This document shows positions 12,391-23,795 of a stretch of DNA of 64,000 bases, piece by piece (within the stretch, counting starts at the first letter, position 1; each line of letters starts with the position of its first letter). The translations under genes were made by a program, and so were the position numbers. The DNA lies in contig CM063283.1 in NCBI GenBank assembly GCA_032173965.1, positions 110,803,108 to 110,867,107 on the forward strand. Reading direction: 5' to 3'. This DNA comes from Sitta carolinensis (lineage: Eukaryota; Chordata; Aves; Passeriformes; Sittidae). A model generated the notes under the pieces. That model was not told where the DNA came from and ran no database searches. It was given only the letters and a program-made list of their open reading frames with translations.

Positions 12391-13511
12391 GTAAGTTGCT
12401 CTAAGAACCTTGTAAACTGTGACTTTCAGGATTTTGTAGATTTGCAATAGAAGTTGCAAATAACAAATCAGAAATTTATATCTAACCTAATTAGAATAAA
12501 AGTAAACATAAAAGGATAAATAGCTGGAGGGAGATGTGCATTTCTCACAAAATTTTTGGCACTGTATGTAATATTCCATTAATGTAAAGGTTAAGGGTGG
12601 TAGATTTAAGAATAGGGAATGGAGAAATTTGATGCAGTGGTTAAAAAAGCCACTTGTGTCTTCACATACCAATTTTAAAATAAACCTTAAGGGGAAACTA
12701 CCTATCAGTTCCCACCTTACAATAATGTCCACATTTGCAGGAAAGAAGCCAAGCCTGTAACTTCACTGACCCATTGCAAAGGTGTCTCTTTCTGAAGAGA
12801 GGCCTTGTGCTCTCATAGGGTTTGGGGCTCCAGGGCTGGAGAATATTCCCAGCTCTGCCTTTGGCCAGTGCAGGACTCCAGGGACATCAAGGACTTGTGT
12901 TGTCCCTGTCAGGTGACATCAAGACTCTGCTCTTTGGGAGGCTTCAAATCCCTGTGCAGGAGCCAGCAGGGATTGACGTTGTTCTGGGCTGGCAGCTGTG
13001 TGCACAGCTCCTGAGGGACAGCAGGGGGACAGAGCTGGGCCACTGCCCTGCCTGGCCTTCCTCAAGATTTATGAGCAGATTTTGGTGTGCAGATAGGACT
13101 GGGGAGGTTAATTATCCCTCTGCTGCTAAAGCCCTGCTGAGGTACCACTGCTAAATGCTTGGAGCAGCTGAAATGAGAGAGATTGCATCTGCTTTTTCCA
13201 CGCATTATTTTGATGCTGAATTTTTGAAAAAGCTTTGGTTGGGGTTGGTGAACTGAAAGCTATTTGTATAGCTTATGGTTCCCTTAACCATGTTACAGAA
13301 AATGTAGCTGCTCAAGCTTTTCATCAAATAATTTCCTGCTGTGGAATGCCACAGGCTCTCTCTTCCAAGGTCTCAGGAAATTAAGTAATCCTTGTAAGGG
13401 AAAACACCATTTCTAGAGGAGTTTTTAATATATTTGATGAAAACGGGATCCTCAGAGAACATCAAATACATGATACTTTTTTCACCTGTACTTTGAAATT
13501 GTACGTGTCTT

Positions 13512-13577
13512 AGTCCAGGTTTTCCTTTTAATTTATGTTAGCTAAGTCCAGGTTTTCCTTTTAATTTATGTTAGCTA
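13512..13577. repeat. Exact 33-bp tandem duplication
   Basis: Two identical head-to-tail copies, 13512-13544 and 13545-13577, beginning agtccagg and ending gttagcta. I compared the copies base by base and found no difference, so the duplication is recent or an assembly error. Confidence 0.95.
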
Positions 13578-16231
13578 ATATACACATAAGGTGTTCTAGC
13601 AAAAAATACCAACCCAAAACACCCTCAAAGAATCCTGTCTGACTATGAGTTCCCAAATATGCTCTTCCAGTTGTTGTGATGAAACAAATAATAATTTGAT
13701 GCAGTCTGTTGTCTGAAAAAGGCTGCTAGGTCAAGTAAGAGGATGAAATTGGAAACATTTATAATTAATTTGCTGCTGCTAATGGAAATAAGAAATGCAA
13801 AGGCTACTCTGCAATTTGGAAGTGCTAATTGTTTATGGCTGGGTTGTAGAAAGAAGGATGATCGTGGCTGATTCCTTGTCTTTTTGATAACAAACTTAAT
13901 TATAAAATGGAAAGGGAGGAAGATTCTCAGATAAAGCAGTTCTGCGGGTTCAGATTCCTGACTTTGGAGGAAGTCTGCTTACTGTCAAGAGAGAGCTGAC
14001 TGATTTGGATATCAGATGAGGGGTCAGATCCAACACCCAATCTTGTTCCCATCATTTTTGTGTGAGATCTCCAAAGTTTTCCAACATATAATCTATTTCT
14101 AAATGTCTCTACTTGGAAAATTCAGCAACTTCCTCCCACTCTTGCTCCTCTCCTGTTTCTCTGACCAACATTTTCGGGTTCTGCTATCCAAGATTCAGGT
14201 TATAAACACCTGGAGCTGCTACAGTGTAAAGTTCTGTTTTTTCCATGCAGGAGAGTAGAACACTACCCTGTGCTGGCAGAGTATCCTGGACTTGCTGCCT
14301 GCTTGCAGGAAGCTTCTTCAAAGCCAATTTTGATTAAGGCTTATGACATGACTCAGCTTTCCAGTTTTTGTACGCTTTTATCACCATTCCCACTAAGAGA
14401 GGCCCCAGAAATCATCCTGTGATTTTTAAAATTTATTTTCTGAGAATCATCCTGTTTGCTTTTCCATTGTCATTCTACAAGTGTCCATGACCTCAGCCTG
14501 TACATCAGGCCTGTCTTTCTCCCACTTGTATGCAGCTGATAAATCCATCAAATTCCTTCTGAGTTCTCAGTCTCTGCCCATCCTTGTCCCCTGAAGAAGA
14601 ATGTCCTTCCCATTAAATGAAGAGAGAAAATAATTAACTCGATTGTCTGTATTTCCCTTTGTTGTATCTGAAGCAGAGAGGGATTTGGTTCAAGTTGTCT
14701 CACAGCATTTTTGAAGAGACAGAAATGTGCCTTGACAGTGAGTACACTGATTGGAAGAGAAAGAAGGGGAAAAAAAAATCTAATAAAGGTTCCTAGTGGA
14801 GTAAGAATGTTAAACCCTGACTGTCCTCCTGCCTCTGGGAAACTTGGATGAGCTGGTGTGACTTCATGTTCACTAACAAGAATTCTTAATAGCTCTTCCT
14901 GCTGGAGGCTGTACTGATCATAGGAGAAAACCAAATGTTTGTCACAATTTTTGAAGATAATGCAGGTCTCTGTAGTTTTAACACTTTGTGTGGCAGGCTG
15001 TCTTTTTCTTCCTTTTTTTCTGCCTTTTTAAAACTTTCTGAAAGATGGACACCCTTTAATAGTCAACACTGGTCACTGAATCCTCTGTGTAGGTATCAGC
15101 TCTGCCTGCCTACACCTTCCCAGCCTGGTGCCAGCATAAAGCACATGAATGATGACTCAGAGTCTGTCTGTGAAGCAGCTTGTGGGATCAATGGAGTTCT
15201 CCTCTTGTGGAGCACCATTTGTTTGCAGAGCAGCTGTTCCCATCTTGGACAAAGTAGGCAGCTTTACTTTCCTCCATCAGCTGCTCTCCCTGTGTTGGTG
15301 TCCTGGCTGAGGGTTTCACATAATTTTCAGATTTAAAGAGGCCCTGTCCTCAGCCACAGAAAAAGAAGCCTGAGAAATCCACCTGAGATTTGTCAATATT
15401 TTTTTTTTCTGGTGTTTTCCATCCAAAGATGCAATAAGACTTCCATTCTGTAACTGTCAAAGAAGTGGATTGAAACATTACTCTACCAAGGATCTCTTGA
15501 AGAATAAGAAGTAACAGTCAGCTCAGGTATTAATAATAAAGACTAAATTTAATGGTTTTCATTTTTGATCGTGCAGAACATCTGCCAAATGAGTGCTGGA
15601 GAGAAGAAGTCTAGGGTCATCTCTCCTTTCTCTCTTTTGGCTTTTTGGTTGGTTGGGTTTTTTAACATTGTGTGTCTTTATTTTGTTTTTTTCACACTTT
15701 TCTTTGAATGCAGTTTAAAAATTTTGTTTCTTTGGATACCTGAGAAAGCATGGAATTCAGAGACACTTTGTCAGTGACATTTCTTGTCCATAGCTGGGAA
15801 ATTGCTCCAGGTACTTCATTAAACAAAACACAAAAAGAAACATAGGACTAATTTTAGACCTTGCCCTTCAGTTTCCTCCACCACAGTTCCATGTGGAAAT
15901 CCAACCTTGTTTATCCAAATTCTTTGCAAATTATGGTCTCTATTAGAAATGCTTGTATGAAGCACATTCTCACTTTGCTGCCTGCACCCTCAATATTTGC
16001 TTTTCATGACTAACTCTGAAGGTTTCTAATGCCTTGCTCTTCTGTCTGAATTCATTATGACTGCGAGAGCTTTTGAAATTTCAGGTTATTTGCACGGCAG
16101 CATGTTATTTAAGAAACATCTGGACAAACAGAACAGTCATATTTATAAACTGATGTCTGCATTAAAACAAATTTTGGTTCATAAATCAAAACCAGTCTTT
16201 CAAGTGCTCAACAATGTCATCCTCTTCTCAT

Positions 16232-16475
16232 AGAACCATAAAATCCTGAGTTGGAAGGGACCCATCAGGATCATTGAGTCCAACTCCTGACCCCACAAAA
16301 CATCTCAAGAATCCCACCATGTGCCTGAGAATGTTGTCCAAATGCTCCTTGAACTCTGGCAGGCTTGGGGCTGTGACAACTTCCCTGTGGAGCTTATTCT
16401 AGTTTCCAGCCACCCTCTGGCTGAAAAACCTTCTGATACCCAGCCTAAACCTCCCGACTCATCTTCATGCTGTTT
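16232..16475 (-). mobile_element. CR1 3'-end fragment, antisense
   Basis: On the + strand it begins catagaaccataaaatc, continues 'gagttggaagggaccca' and 'catcaggatcattgagtcca', and ends in the block around 'ttccagccaccctctggctg'. This is the reverse complement of a CR1 3' region, from a different subfamily to the copies at 17.4 and 28.7 kb. It is 5'-truncated with no usable reading frame. The distal boundary is uncertain. Confidence 0.8.
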
Positions 16476-17412
16476 TTCAGATGATGAAATTAATCTTAAG
16501 GAGAGGATTGCCCTTTAAGACCTCATCCATTTGGGTGGATGCAGGGATGTCAGCTCTGACGCAGAGTGCCCTGAGCCTCAGTTACCTGGGAGGCTGGAAG
16601 AGTGGCCAGGGCAATTCCCCTGGAATGTTTGCCCTTTTCCACACTCAGCTGCTTGCCTGGATGGAGCTCCAGGCTGTCCTTGCCGTCAGAGCAGGAGCTT
16701 CTTGACAAGGTCCCTGCCCTGCCTAACAGCTCATGCACACTGATGTTCTGGGAGGAGCAGTGTTACCCACCAGCTCTGTGCAAAGTCCTGTTCATTCTCA
16801 TCCCCTGAGTAGAGGCCAGTCAAACTGGGACTGAATTGCTGCTTCAGTTTGGATCCTGTGAGTCTCTCTCAAGGATTTCCCTGATAAAAGCATGACAAAC
16901 ATGTCTGTAGGAGTGTGGGGAATTCTCCTTAGCTGAACTCCATGTGGGAGCAGCCACCCAGGCAGGGAGGAGACTGACAGAAACCCAGCTATAATAGAGG
17001 AGCTGTGGCAAAAGTTTTGCAGAGAGAAAGTGCATTTGTGTCTGTAAGAATTGCAGCAGCAAAGCTTGGTCTTTCTTTCTACTTTGGTGTTCTCCCTGCT
17101 CCTTCCCCTCAGAGCATCTTTACCACAACACTTCTTGTCTCCTCAGACCTATCATGAAGATAGAAATGTCTGGAAGACTCTGCTGCTGCAGATGCTGCCT
17201 CAGCCCTGCCAGCATTGGCAATGCAGGGGATCTTACACAGGGGAAGATGTGGCTGTGGCTGTCTCTGTTGGATATGCTGTGAACACAGATAGTCTGACAG
17301 GCTCATTACAAGGAGAGGCTGAGAGGCAGCTCTCTCCTTCCTGCTGGAATCAGACAGGAATTGAATTGAATCCTATCTACTGCAGTGCTGGGGAGCTCTT
17401 GAAATTGTCAAG

Positions 17413-18220
17413 TCATAGAATAGATTAAATTGGAAGGGATCTGAAAGAGCATTTCGTTCCAACACCCCTTCTGTGGGCCAGGACATCCTTCCACTAGACC
17501 AAGTTGCTCAGAAGTCCATGCAACCTGAACGTGAACACTTCCAGGGATGAGGTGTCCACAGCTTCTCTGGCCAACCTGTGCCAGTGCCTTATCACACACA
17601 GAGTGAGGAATTTCTTCCTAATATTTAATCTAACCCTCCCCTCTTCCAGTTGAAAGCCATTGCCCCTTGTCCTGTCACTACATTCCCTTGTACAAAGTCC
17701 CCCTCCAGCTCTCTTGGAGCTCCTTTAGGAACTGGGAGGGGCTCTAAGGTCTCTCCAAAGCTGCCTCTTCTCCAGGCTGAACAGCCCCAGCTCTCTCAGC
17801 CTGTCTCCATGGCAGAGGTGCCCCAGCAGTCTGATCATCCTTATGTCCCTCCACTGGACTCACTCCAGCAGATCCATATCTTACTTACATTGTGAGCTCT
17901 GGGGCTGGAGGCAGCTCTGCAGGTGGGGTCTCACCTGAGCAGGGCAGAGGGGCAGAATCCCCCCTCCTCTGCTGCCCATGGTGCTTTGGATGCAGCCCAG
18001 GACACTTTTGGCTTTCTGGGATGTGGGGTCACACAGCCAGCTCGTATCCAGCCTCTCATCCACCGGCACCCGAGTCCTTCTCCTCAGGGCTGCTCTCAAT
18101 CCCCCAGCCTGTACTGGTGCTTGGAACTGCCCCGACCCACGTGCAGGACCTTGCACTTGGCCTTGTGAACTTCTGTGCTCTTGTACACAGGCACAGCTGT
18201 AAACAGTGTGCTTGGCAATA
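17413..18220 (-). mobile_element. CR1 fragment with 3' end of ORF2, antisense
   Basis: A copy of about 0.8 kb. Its 3' UTR (tcatagaat...ttggaaggga...aggacatccttccactagac) comes first on the + strand. The complement of the ORF2 C-terminal region follows, out to about 18.2 kb. The minus-strand frame 17881-18312 still shows CR1-like pieces (a decayed version of the PHL-containing stretch and 'QKAKSVLGCIQST') but is broken by stops and frameshifts. It has lost the reverse transcriptase core by 5' truncation. It sits in the last HSF2BP intron in antisense orientation. Confidence 0.88.
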
Positions 18221-20299
18221 AATCTTGAGTTCAGGTGGCCAGGGGATGGTGTGGCCACGTGTAAATTGAGTTCACACAACTGCGAGCCAATTGTGGATAA
18301 GCTGTTCAGCATTGATGTAATGCAATTACTTAAACTCTGCTGTAGGGGTCAGTTCATCTGAGAGCCCGGTGCTAATGACAGATGTGACTAAAATCCCTCC
18401 ACGTTATCAGCTGCCTTTTGTCAGTGACTGAAAGCCAGTGACATCAAACTGAGCTGGCAGCTTGCAGGACGTCAGCAAACTCCAGCAGTTTCAACACCTT
18501 GGTAAAATTACATCAGCACCTTCTGATGGTGGTAGGTTTGTGCTACGCCTGTGATCCTGGCTGAGGCAAGCAGCTTGATTTCTTCCCCTCCTCTCCAGAA
18601 ATAATGGTGATAGTTTTGAAATTGTAGTTGGAGATGTGTGTGCTGGTGGTTGGGAGGATGTGATGCACTGATTTGATTACAGCTAAAGGATTTTTTTTGA
18701 TCTTGTCCAAACAAAATGTTACTCAGCTAGTGTAGAAATGACTAAATCTGGAAGCTGTTGACATAAATATAATGCTGAATAATGAAGATTCCTTACATTT
18801 CTCTGAGTGCTTTGTAGACAGGGCGTTTAGAAAATGTCCCTAATGATATTGGAGACAAGAGAAAGATTTCTCTGGTATTTTTTTTAAAATCCTCTTAGGA
18901 AACATGATTATCCTCAATAAGTAGTATTCTGAAAACCACATGTAATCCTCAGGGAGTATATTTTAAGGCATATGTATTTATTTAACTCAGAACATCTCAG
19001 AATACATTCAAAACAATGGCAATCTGAGGTTAAATGTGTATTAAGTCATCTTCTGGTGCAGGATCATTTCCTTCCTTTGCTGGATGCCCACGTGCCTAAT
19101 CTGTTCTTCATTTGAGTGACTCAAGCTGTTGAGCTTCCCTGGCTGCTGCTGGAGATTCTTCCTTGAACCCCCCTGCTCTTACTGGAAAACATTGTTTGTC
19201 AAGCTGGAAATCATTTCCTGATCTCCTACAGATCCTCATTTTCTTGACTCCCCTGCTGAGGCTTCTCCCCTGATCGATTCTTTAATTTCTTCAGCTTTTA
19301 AACACTTGCAAATAATACTAATATTGATTCCTGTAACAATATTAATAACAAAGTTCTTTTCATCTTACATACATGAAGCTTCCCAGCAGTACTTCAAGCC
19401 ATTAAAGGTATTAGTGGCTTTATTTCATGGAGGAATAATGTCACACAGAGGAAGATTGTAAATGAACTACATAGATTTCACTCCCCAAAGTTTTCTTTCT
19501 TCTTATCTATTTGGGCTGTAGTTTGTGGCTGCTATTTCCAATGAATAAATGTAGAATAATAATAAGAATAGAAAAAGAGGGAGGTGATCTGTGCAGAGTT
19601 TGAACAATATATATCGGGCAAAAAAATAGGCATTAAAAATACACAGTGTGGAAGGCAAGGGAGGACAAATTCAAGGCTTTTAGTCATATTTTGATTAGGT
19701 CAGAATTAAGTCTGAAAAGTAAGGTTTTTTCAAAAGGAGTCACTGAAGTGTTGCTGGCCAGGAAATTGGACATAAAGTCTTGCTGTGAGGCTGAGCTGCA
19801 GAGTTTCCCCAAGAGTTAGGACTGGCTGCTCTTCACTCAGAAAGTTGCACCTGCAGGTGCTGCTGGAGATGATGATGGGAAGAGAGTGCTTAGAGCCTTC
19901 AGCCTGGGTGTCAGCAGTAAGAGTGGCTGTGCCATGGGTGTGCAGCACTGATCACAGGGCTTTTATTGACTTGACATGTTTAAAATTGTCCAGCATGCCC
20001 AACAGCTACGATTCTCATCACAGAAAAGGAGAAAATGGCGTTATTTTTTGGGTTTGGACAATACATGTGTCCTCAGATTATACCCCACTCTGCTGGTTTT
20101 CCAGGAGAAAGTAGAACTCCTTTCTTAAGAGGTTAACTCTTGATCATTTCCATTTATGATGGAAAATGGGGGAAGAGAGAGAGAGTGCCTGGCTTTTGAG
20201 TGTAGAGCAGATGTCACAATCTTTAATACTGTTCTTCAGCCTTGTGCTGTTGGGAATTACTTAAAAATCTCCATCTCAGCAGTGAGTTTCATGCTGGAA

Positions 20300-20335
20300 T
20301 GAAGAGTCTTCTTCATTCATGAAGAGTCTTCTTCA
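20300..20335. repeat. Two copies of a 16-bp palindromic motif
   Basis: The 16-mer tgaagagtcttcttca occurs twice with a 20-bp period (20300-20315 and 20320-20335). Each copy is nearly self-complementary (tgaaga...tcttca), so the pair could form alternative hairpins. No function is assigned. Confidence 0.85.
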
Positions 20336-20720
20336 GTGTCCATCACATCCTGTTCTCTGCCCCCCTGGGTGCTTTCAGCCCTTATGCTTTAAGGAATAAT
20401 TCTCCTCAGTCCTTGTTCAGGTCACCAGTGTTACGTGTGAAATAAGCCAGGAAAGGAAAGCACTTGCCTCAGCCCTACCAAATACCTCCTCCAAACTCTG
20501 TGCTCTCTGGTTCATCACTGCACTGGTTTTATGCTTCTTCAGTGAGATTTTGGTCTCTCTGGTGATTTTGTGCTCTAAGTGATCTGAATTAATTTTCTCA
20601 ACCTTTCTGCACAACCCTTTATCAAAAGCTTGCTGAAGACTAGGTATGCTAATGAAAAACACATTAAAAATGCATGGCACGTGGGACAAATAACTGCTTC
20701 AGCTATAAAAATATATTAGA

Positions 20721-20802
20721 TGTTTTCATTTGGAATATGCAGAATAGGGAAGACTTTCTACCACATGCTTTTTATAAAGCTGTAAACCACCAAATGCAAA
20801 TG
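20721..20802. repeat. Single intronic segment also present in the 22-kb array
   Basis: This ~80-bp segment (ttttcatttggaatatgcag ... aagctgtaaaccacc) recurs at 22054-22121 and, degraded, at 22326-22390. The copy here is flanked by ordinary intron sequence, so it is probably the source. It is adjacent to an octamer-type atgcaaat just downstream. Confidence 0.9.
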
Positions 20803-21443
20803 GGCCGTTGCGAATGATTAAAATGTAATGCTCCTAATGTTTCAGTAATTAAAAATGCATCCTGTGTTCTTAGCAGTGGAGTTATTACATGTCTTCCTGG
20901 CTTAAGTCAGTCAAAGGTCTTTGCTGCATTTCCCTGGCACATTCCTGAGCAGCAGTGCTTCAATACCCATTTCAATTTTGTGCAGACTGAATTAAACACT
21001 TGGAAGGTTGATATGTGGTTGCTAGAAAGGTTTATAAAGATTAATATTTTATTGAGCTTTGAGGAAATCCGAAGCCTCATATAAAAAGAAATTAAAGAAA
21101 AGGCTGATGATTTACTGCAGATTTGATTTGTTAGTCTGTTTGTTTTTTTAAGTCTGAATAATCATGGGATACAGTTTGTTCTGCTCTTAAATTGGATTGC
21201 ATCCAACAGCACATCCTGGGTACTGATTGGATAAAATCAGGTTGATAAATTCCCTGCTTTACAGCAGTTTCAACGTCTGAAAAACAAGAGAAAGGTTCCT
21301 GGTTATCCCTCCCTTGTGTTGGAACCCTGGACACAGAGAATTTCAGGCTTTCTGTGCTGGCAGAGAATGATCTCATGATGCATTTGACCTGAGACCTTGG
21401 GAAAGGCTTCCAAAACTGAATGATAGCACTGAGACTGTGAGGG

Positions 21444-21855
21444 TGTAGTTGAATAGAAATGTATTATAGCACAGAGTGAGAGATTTAGAATTAAAGGTGG
21501 CAGGTTAAAATAATATATATGTAACAAGATGGAAGGTTTAGGAAGTAGTATCCTTCTCCTTCTTCACAAGTTTGTGTGATTTTGTGTGATTGGTTGGAAA
21601 AGTCCACAGTGCGGGACACGGGTAGCTAGTTATTGGATTAAAAATTAAAATAAATTAGTTGGCATCTCATAATTGGGTAGTTTAGGCTTAAAAAAGACCT
21701 TGAAGACTTTACTCTGTACTCCATTTTTGCCTTGTTAACTTAGCATGCAGAAGCACTCACAGTCAGTGGGGCTGTAACTGAGATAAGAAATAATAAACAT
21801 CCAAGTCTGAACAAGAATTGTCTCTCGAGCTTTTAATCCTGACCCTGAAAAGAAG
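21444..21855 (+). mobile_element. Probable solo LTR of an endogenous retrovirus (boundaries uncertain)
   Basis: The segment starts with tgtagttgaatagaaatg. It contains a promoter-like AT-rich block, a 'ctgtactccatttttgcc' block and a polyadenylation signal aataaa at 21792-21797. A 'caagaattgtctctcgagct' R/U5-like stretch follows. This order resembles passerine retroviral LTRs as I recall them. I see no gag, pol or env sequence around it, no clear primer-binding site and no convincing target-site duplication, so a decayed solo LTR is the likeliest reading. A lineage-specific non-LTR sequence is the alternative. Confidence 0.45.
21792..21797 (+). terminator. Polyadenylation signal AATAAA in the LTR-like segment
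   Basis: A perfect AATAAA hexamer, about 18 bases before the conserved R/U5-like stretch. It would be a potential premature polyadenylation site for HSF2BP because it lies in sense orientation in the last intron. Confidence 0.5.
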
Positions 21856-21871
21856 AACCTGATAAAGCAAA

Positions 21872-22561
21872 AGGGTTCTCCACAGCCTCACAAACAGTGC
21901 TGGGCAGAAGCTGCTAGGGAGGACAAAAATGTGGTTTTCAGTTCCCTCCTAGAGCTAGCCAGCGAGCAGCAAACGGCACCTGGGAATTCCAACATTCGTT
22001 ATTCCCTCTGTGCCTGTGGATCCTCTCAGAATGGCTTCTAATGAGCCTGGATGCTTTTCATTTGGAATATGCAGAATAGGGAAGACTTTCTACACATGTT
22101 TTCTTAAAGCTGTAAACCACCATAAAAAGGTGGTTCTCAAAGCAAAGGGGTTCTCCACAACCTCACAAACAGTGTTGGCCGAAGCTGCTGAGGGAGGACA
22201 AAAATGTGGTTTTCAGTTCCCTCCTAGAGCCAGCCAGCGAGCAGCAAATGGCACCAGGGAATTCCAACATTCGTTATTCCCTCTGTGCCTGTGGATCCTC
22301 TCAGAAGGGTTTAATGAGCCTGATGCTTTCATTGGAAATGCAGAATAGGAAGACTTTCTACCACATGTTTTCTTAAAGCTGTAAACACCATAAAAAGGTG
22401 TTCTCAAGCAAGGGTTCTCCAACTCACAACGTGTTGCAAAGCTGCTGAGGGAGGACAAATGTGGTTTTCAGTTCCCTCCTAAGCAGCAGCGAGCAGCAAT
22501 GGCACAGGAATTCCAACATTCGTTATTCCTCTGTGCTGGTGGATCCTCTCAGAATGGCTTT
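21872..22561. repeat. Three-unit tandem array, ~270-bp unit, progressively shortened copies
   Basis: Units begin near 21872 (gggttctccacagcctcac), 22147 and 22411, giving periods of about 275 and 264 bp; the third unit stops after ~150 bp. Each unit shares ggttttcagttccctcct, gaattccaacattcgttatt and gtggatcctctcagaa. The first two units also contain an ~80-bp block copied from 20721-20802, joined to a 24-bp block matching 23061-23085. Successive copies lose single bases from short runs (for example ggacaaaaatg to ggacaaatg, and aaaccacc to aacacc). There is no open reading frame of note. It could be a template-switch duplication or a long-read assembly artefact. Confidence 0.9.
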
Positions 22562-22648
22562 GTGAAAACAAAGTTCACTTTCCGGTAGAGTTTTAAAAAT
22601 GTTATAAAGACTATAAGAACAGATAAAGCAAAGAAATATGGCCGGGTG

Positions 22649-22667
22649 TCTTGGCACGCTGCCAAGA
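22649..22667. repeat. Perfect 8-bp hairpin
   Basis: tcttggca and tgccaaga are perfect complements separated by cgc, and the flanks repeat the phrase ggtgtcttgg. The context is AT-rich intron just past the tandem array. No function is assigned. Confidence 0.7.
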
Positions 22668-22886
22668 ACACGCCGGTGTCTTGGAACCCCCCTTTTTTCC
22701 TGTTCTTCATGCATGGACTTGTGCACATTCACTTTTCCAGGAACTGCTCTGCATGGTCACTCCTTGGGTCCATCAAGAGCAATCTCACTTTTATTCTGTT
22801 ATCATCCTTTGATTTGGGCTTTGGTCCTTTTATTCACAGGCAGTGAATGCTGAGAGTCACTTGGGCCTCTTTCAGAAGTTCTCTTA

Positions 22887-23000
22887 TCTATTCAGGCAGC
22901 TGAAACACACTACACCTAAATTCCAAACTACAACAAAGAAAAAAAAAAACTTTACACATCTATTCAAGCAGTTAAAACACACTCAAAACTACAGAAATAA
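22887..23000. repeat. Imperfect 72-bp direct duplication
   Basis: tctattcaggcagctgaaac at 22887 is repeated with changes at 22959 (tctattcaagcagttaaaac), each followed by acactc/acacta-type sequence. An 11-base A run lies between the two copies. It is a short diverged duplication about 100 bases upstream of the terminal HSF2BP exon. Confidence 0.65.
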
Positions 23001-23100
23001 TTTATAACATTCATTCCATCACTTGCAAAAAGCCAAAACCAAAACACGCATTTGTAACAGCTTCTAACGAGCCCTGGATGCTTTTGTCCCCTGCCTTTAG

Positions 23101-23309
23101 ACCCGGACGGCGAGGTTTGCCTGCACGCCCTGCGGCTGCTGCAGTCGCTGCTGCTGGAGCCCGAGGTGCTGGCCCGCTCGGGCGCCGAGCTGCGCCGGTC
23201 GCTGCCCGTCCAGCGCATCGTGGCGCTGGCGCAGAGCCGCCACGCCGAGCTGCAGGCACTCGCCAAGGAGCTCCTCGAGGACCTCAGGGTGTTTGAGCAC
23301 GAGGCGTAG
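23101..23309 (+). CDS. HSF2BP: HSF2BP terminal coding exon with stop codon
   Basis: Acceptor ctgcctttag. The first two bases complete the Asp codon, followed by 68 codons and the TAG stop at 23307-23309. It encodes DPDGEVCLHALRLLQSLLLE, then an arginine/alanine-rich helix pair and the C-terminus KELLEDLRVFEHEA, the expected end of the HSF2BP armadillo domain. The conserved LLEDLR and EHxx ending show the protein is full length at its C-terminus. The exon is sharply GC-rich, with almost every third position G or C, unlike the AT-rich intron before it and unlike the other four exons. No disruptions. Confidence 0.97.
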
Positions 23310-23493
23310 AAGAGCTCCACGACGCCCAACGCTTATGTCTTTTCTCTATTTTTATGCTGCCAGAGTTGTTGGAGATGGGCTCGGCTGAAAAAAGACGCTC
23401 TGCTGAAGTCGCTCTGGCACAATCCTTTATGGGAATTCGAATTAACCTAGCTGAAATTGTACTTGGGAAAACCGGTTGGGTTTTTGATGTGCA

Positions 23494-23499
23494 AATAAA
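23494..23499 (+). terminator. HSF2BP: Polyadenylation signal AATAAA, proximal
   Basis: The first AATAAA after the HSF2BP stop, 185 bases downstream. Only a weak G/T-rich element follows. Confidence 0.5.
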
Positions 23500-23789
23500 A
23501 CCTTGGGTGAGCTGGCGGAGATGGGGCACGCTTGATTTCTTTGGGCGGAATTTTATTGATAATGGGTTTCCAAAATGGCCTGTGGTTATGTTGTGTATTT
23601 GCTGTCTAGATGGGGTAAAAGATTCTCATTCCTTGATAACAGTTCATTGCAGTGGTAAATAATCCTTTTGATCCACCCTTAAGAATTACTGTACTGTGAG
23701 GAAAACTCTATTGCCTTTCATAATTCTTCTGTGTCAGAATGCACCCCAAGTTCCAGTTTTATTGTTGTTATTTCTCACCTCTCTATTGT

Positions 23790-23795
23790 AATAAA
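23790..23795 (+). terminator. HSF2BP: Polyadenylation signal AATAAA, middle
   Basis: The second AATAAA after HSF2BP, in attgtaataaaag, followed within 30-40 bases by ctgtagcatgtaac. A plausible cleavage site. Confidence 0.5.

Larger units (their letters stand above)
12391..23100 (+). other. HSF2BP: HSF2BP last intron, 10.7 kb, repeat-bearing
   Basis: The intron starts with gtaagt and ends with tgcctttag directly before the terminal exon. A branch-point-like ttctaac lies 35 bases upstream of the splice site. It carries an exact 33-bp tandem duplication, two antisense CR1 fragments, a 20-bp direct repeat, a probable LTR and a three-unit tandem array (all listed separately). Open frames of 60-140 codons here either coincide with CR1 or have no recognisable product. 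Confidence 0.88.

Noticed and set aside
14548..14934. 128-codon minus-strand frame in the last HSF2BP intron
   Set aside because: No domain, no splice sites in phase and no codon bias. Consistent with chance.
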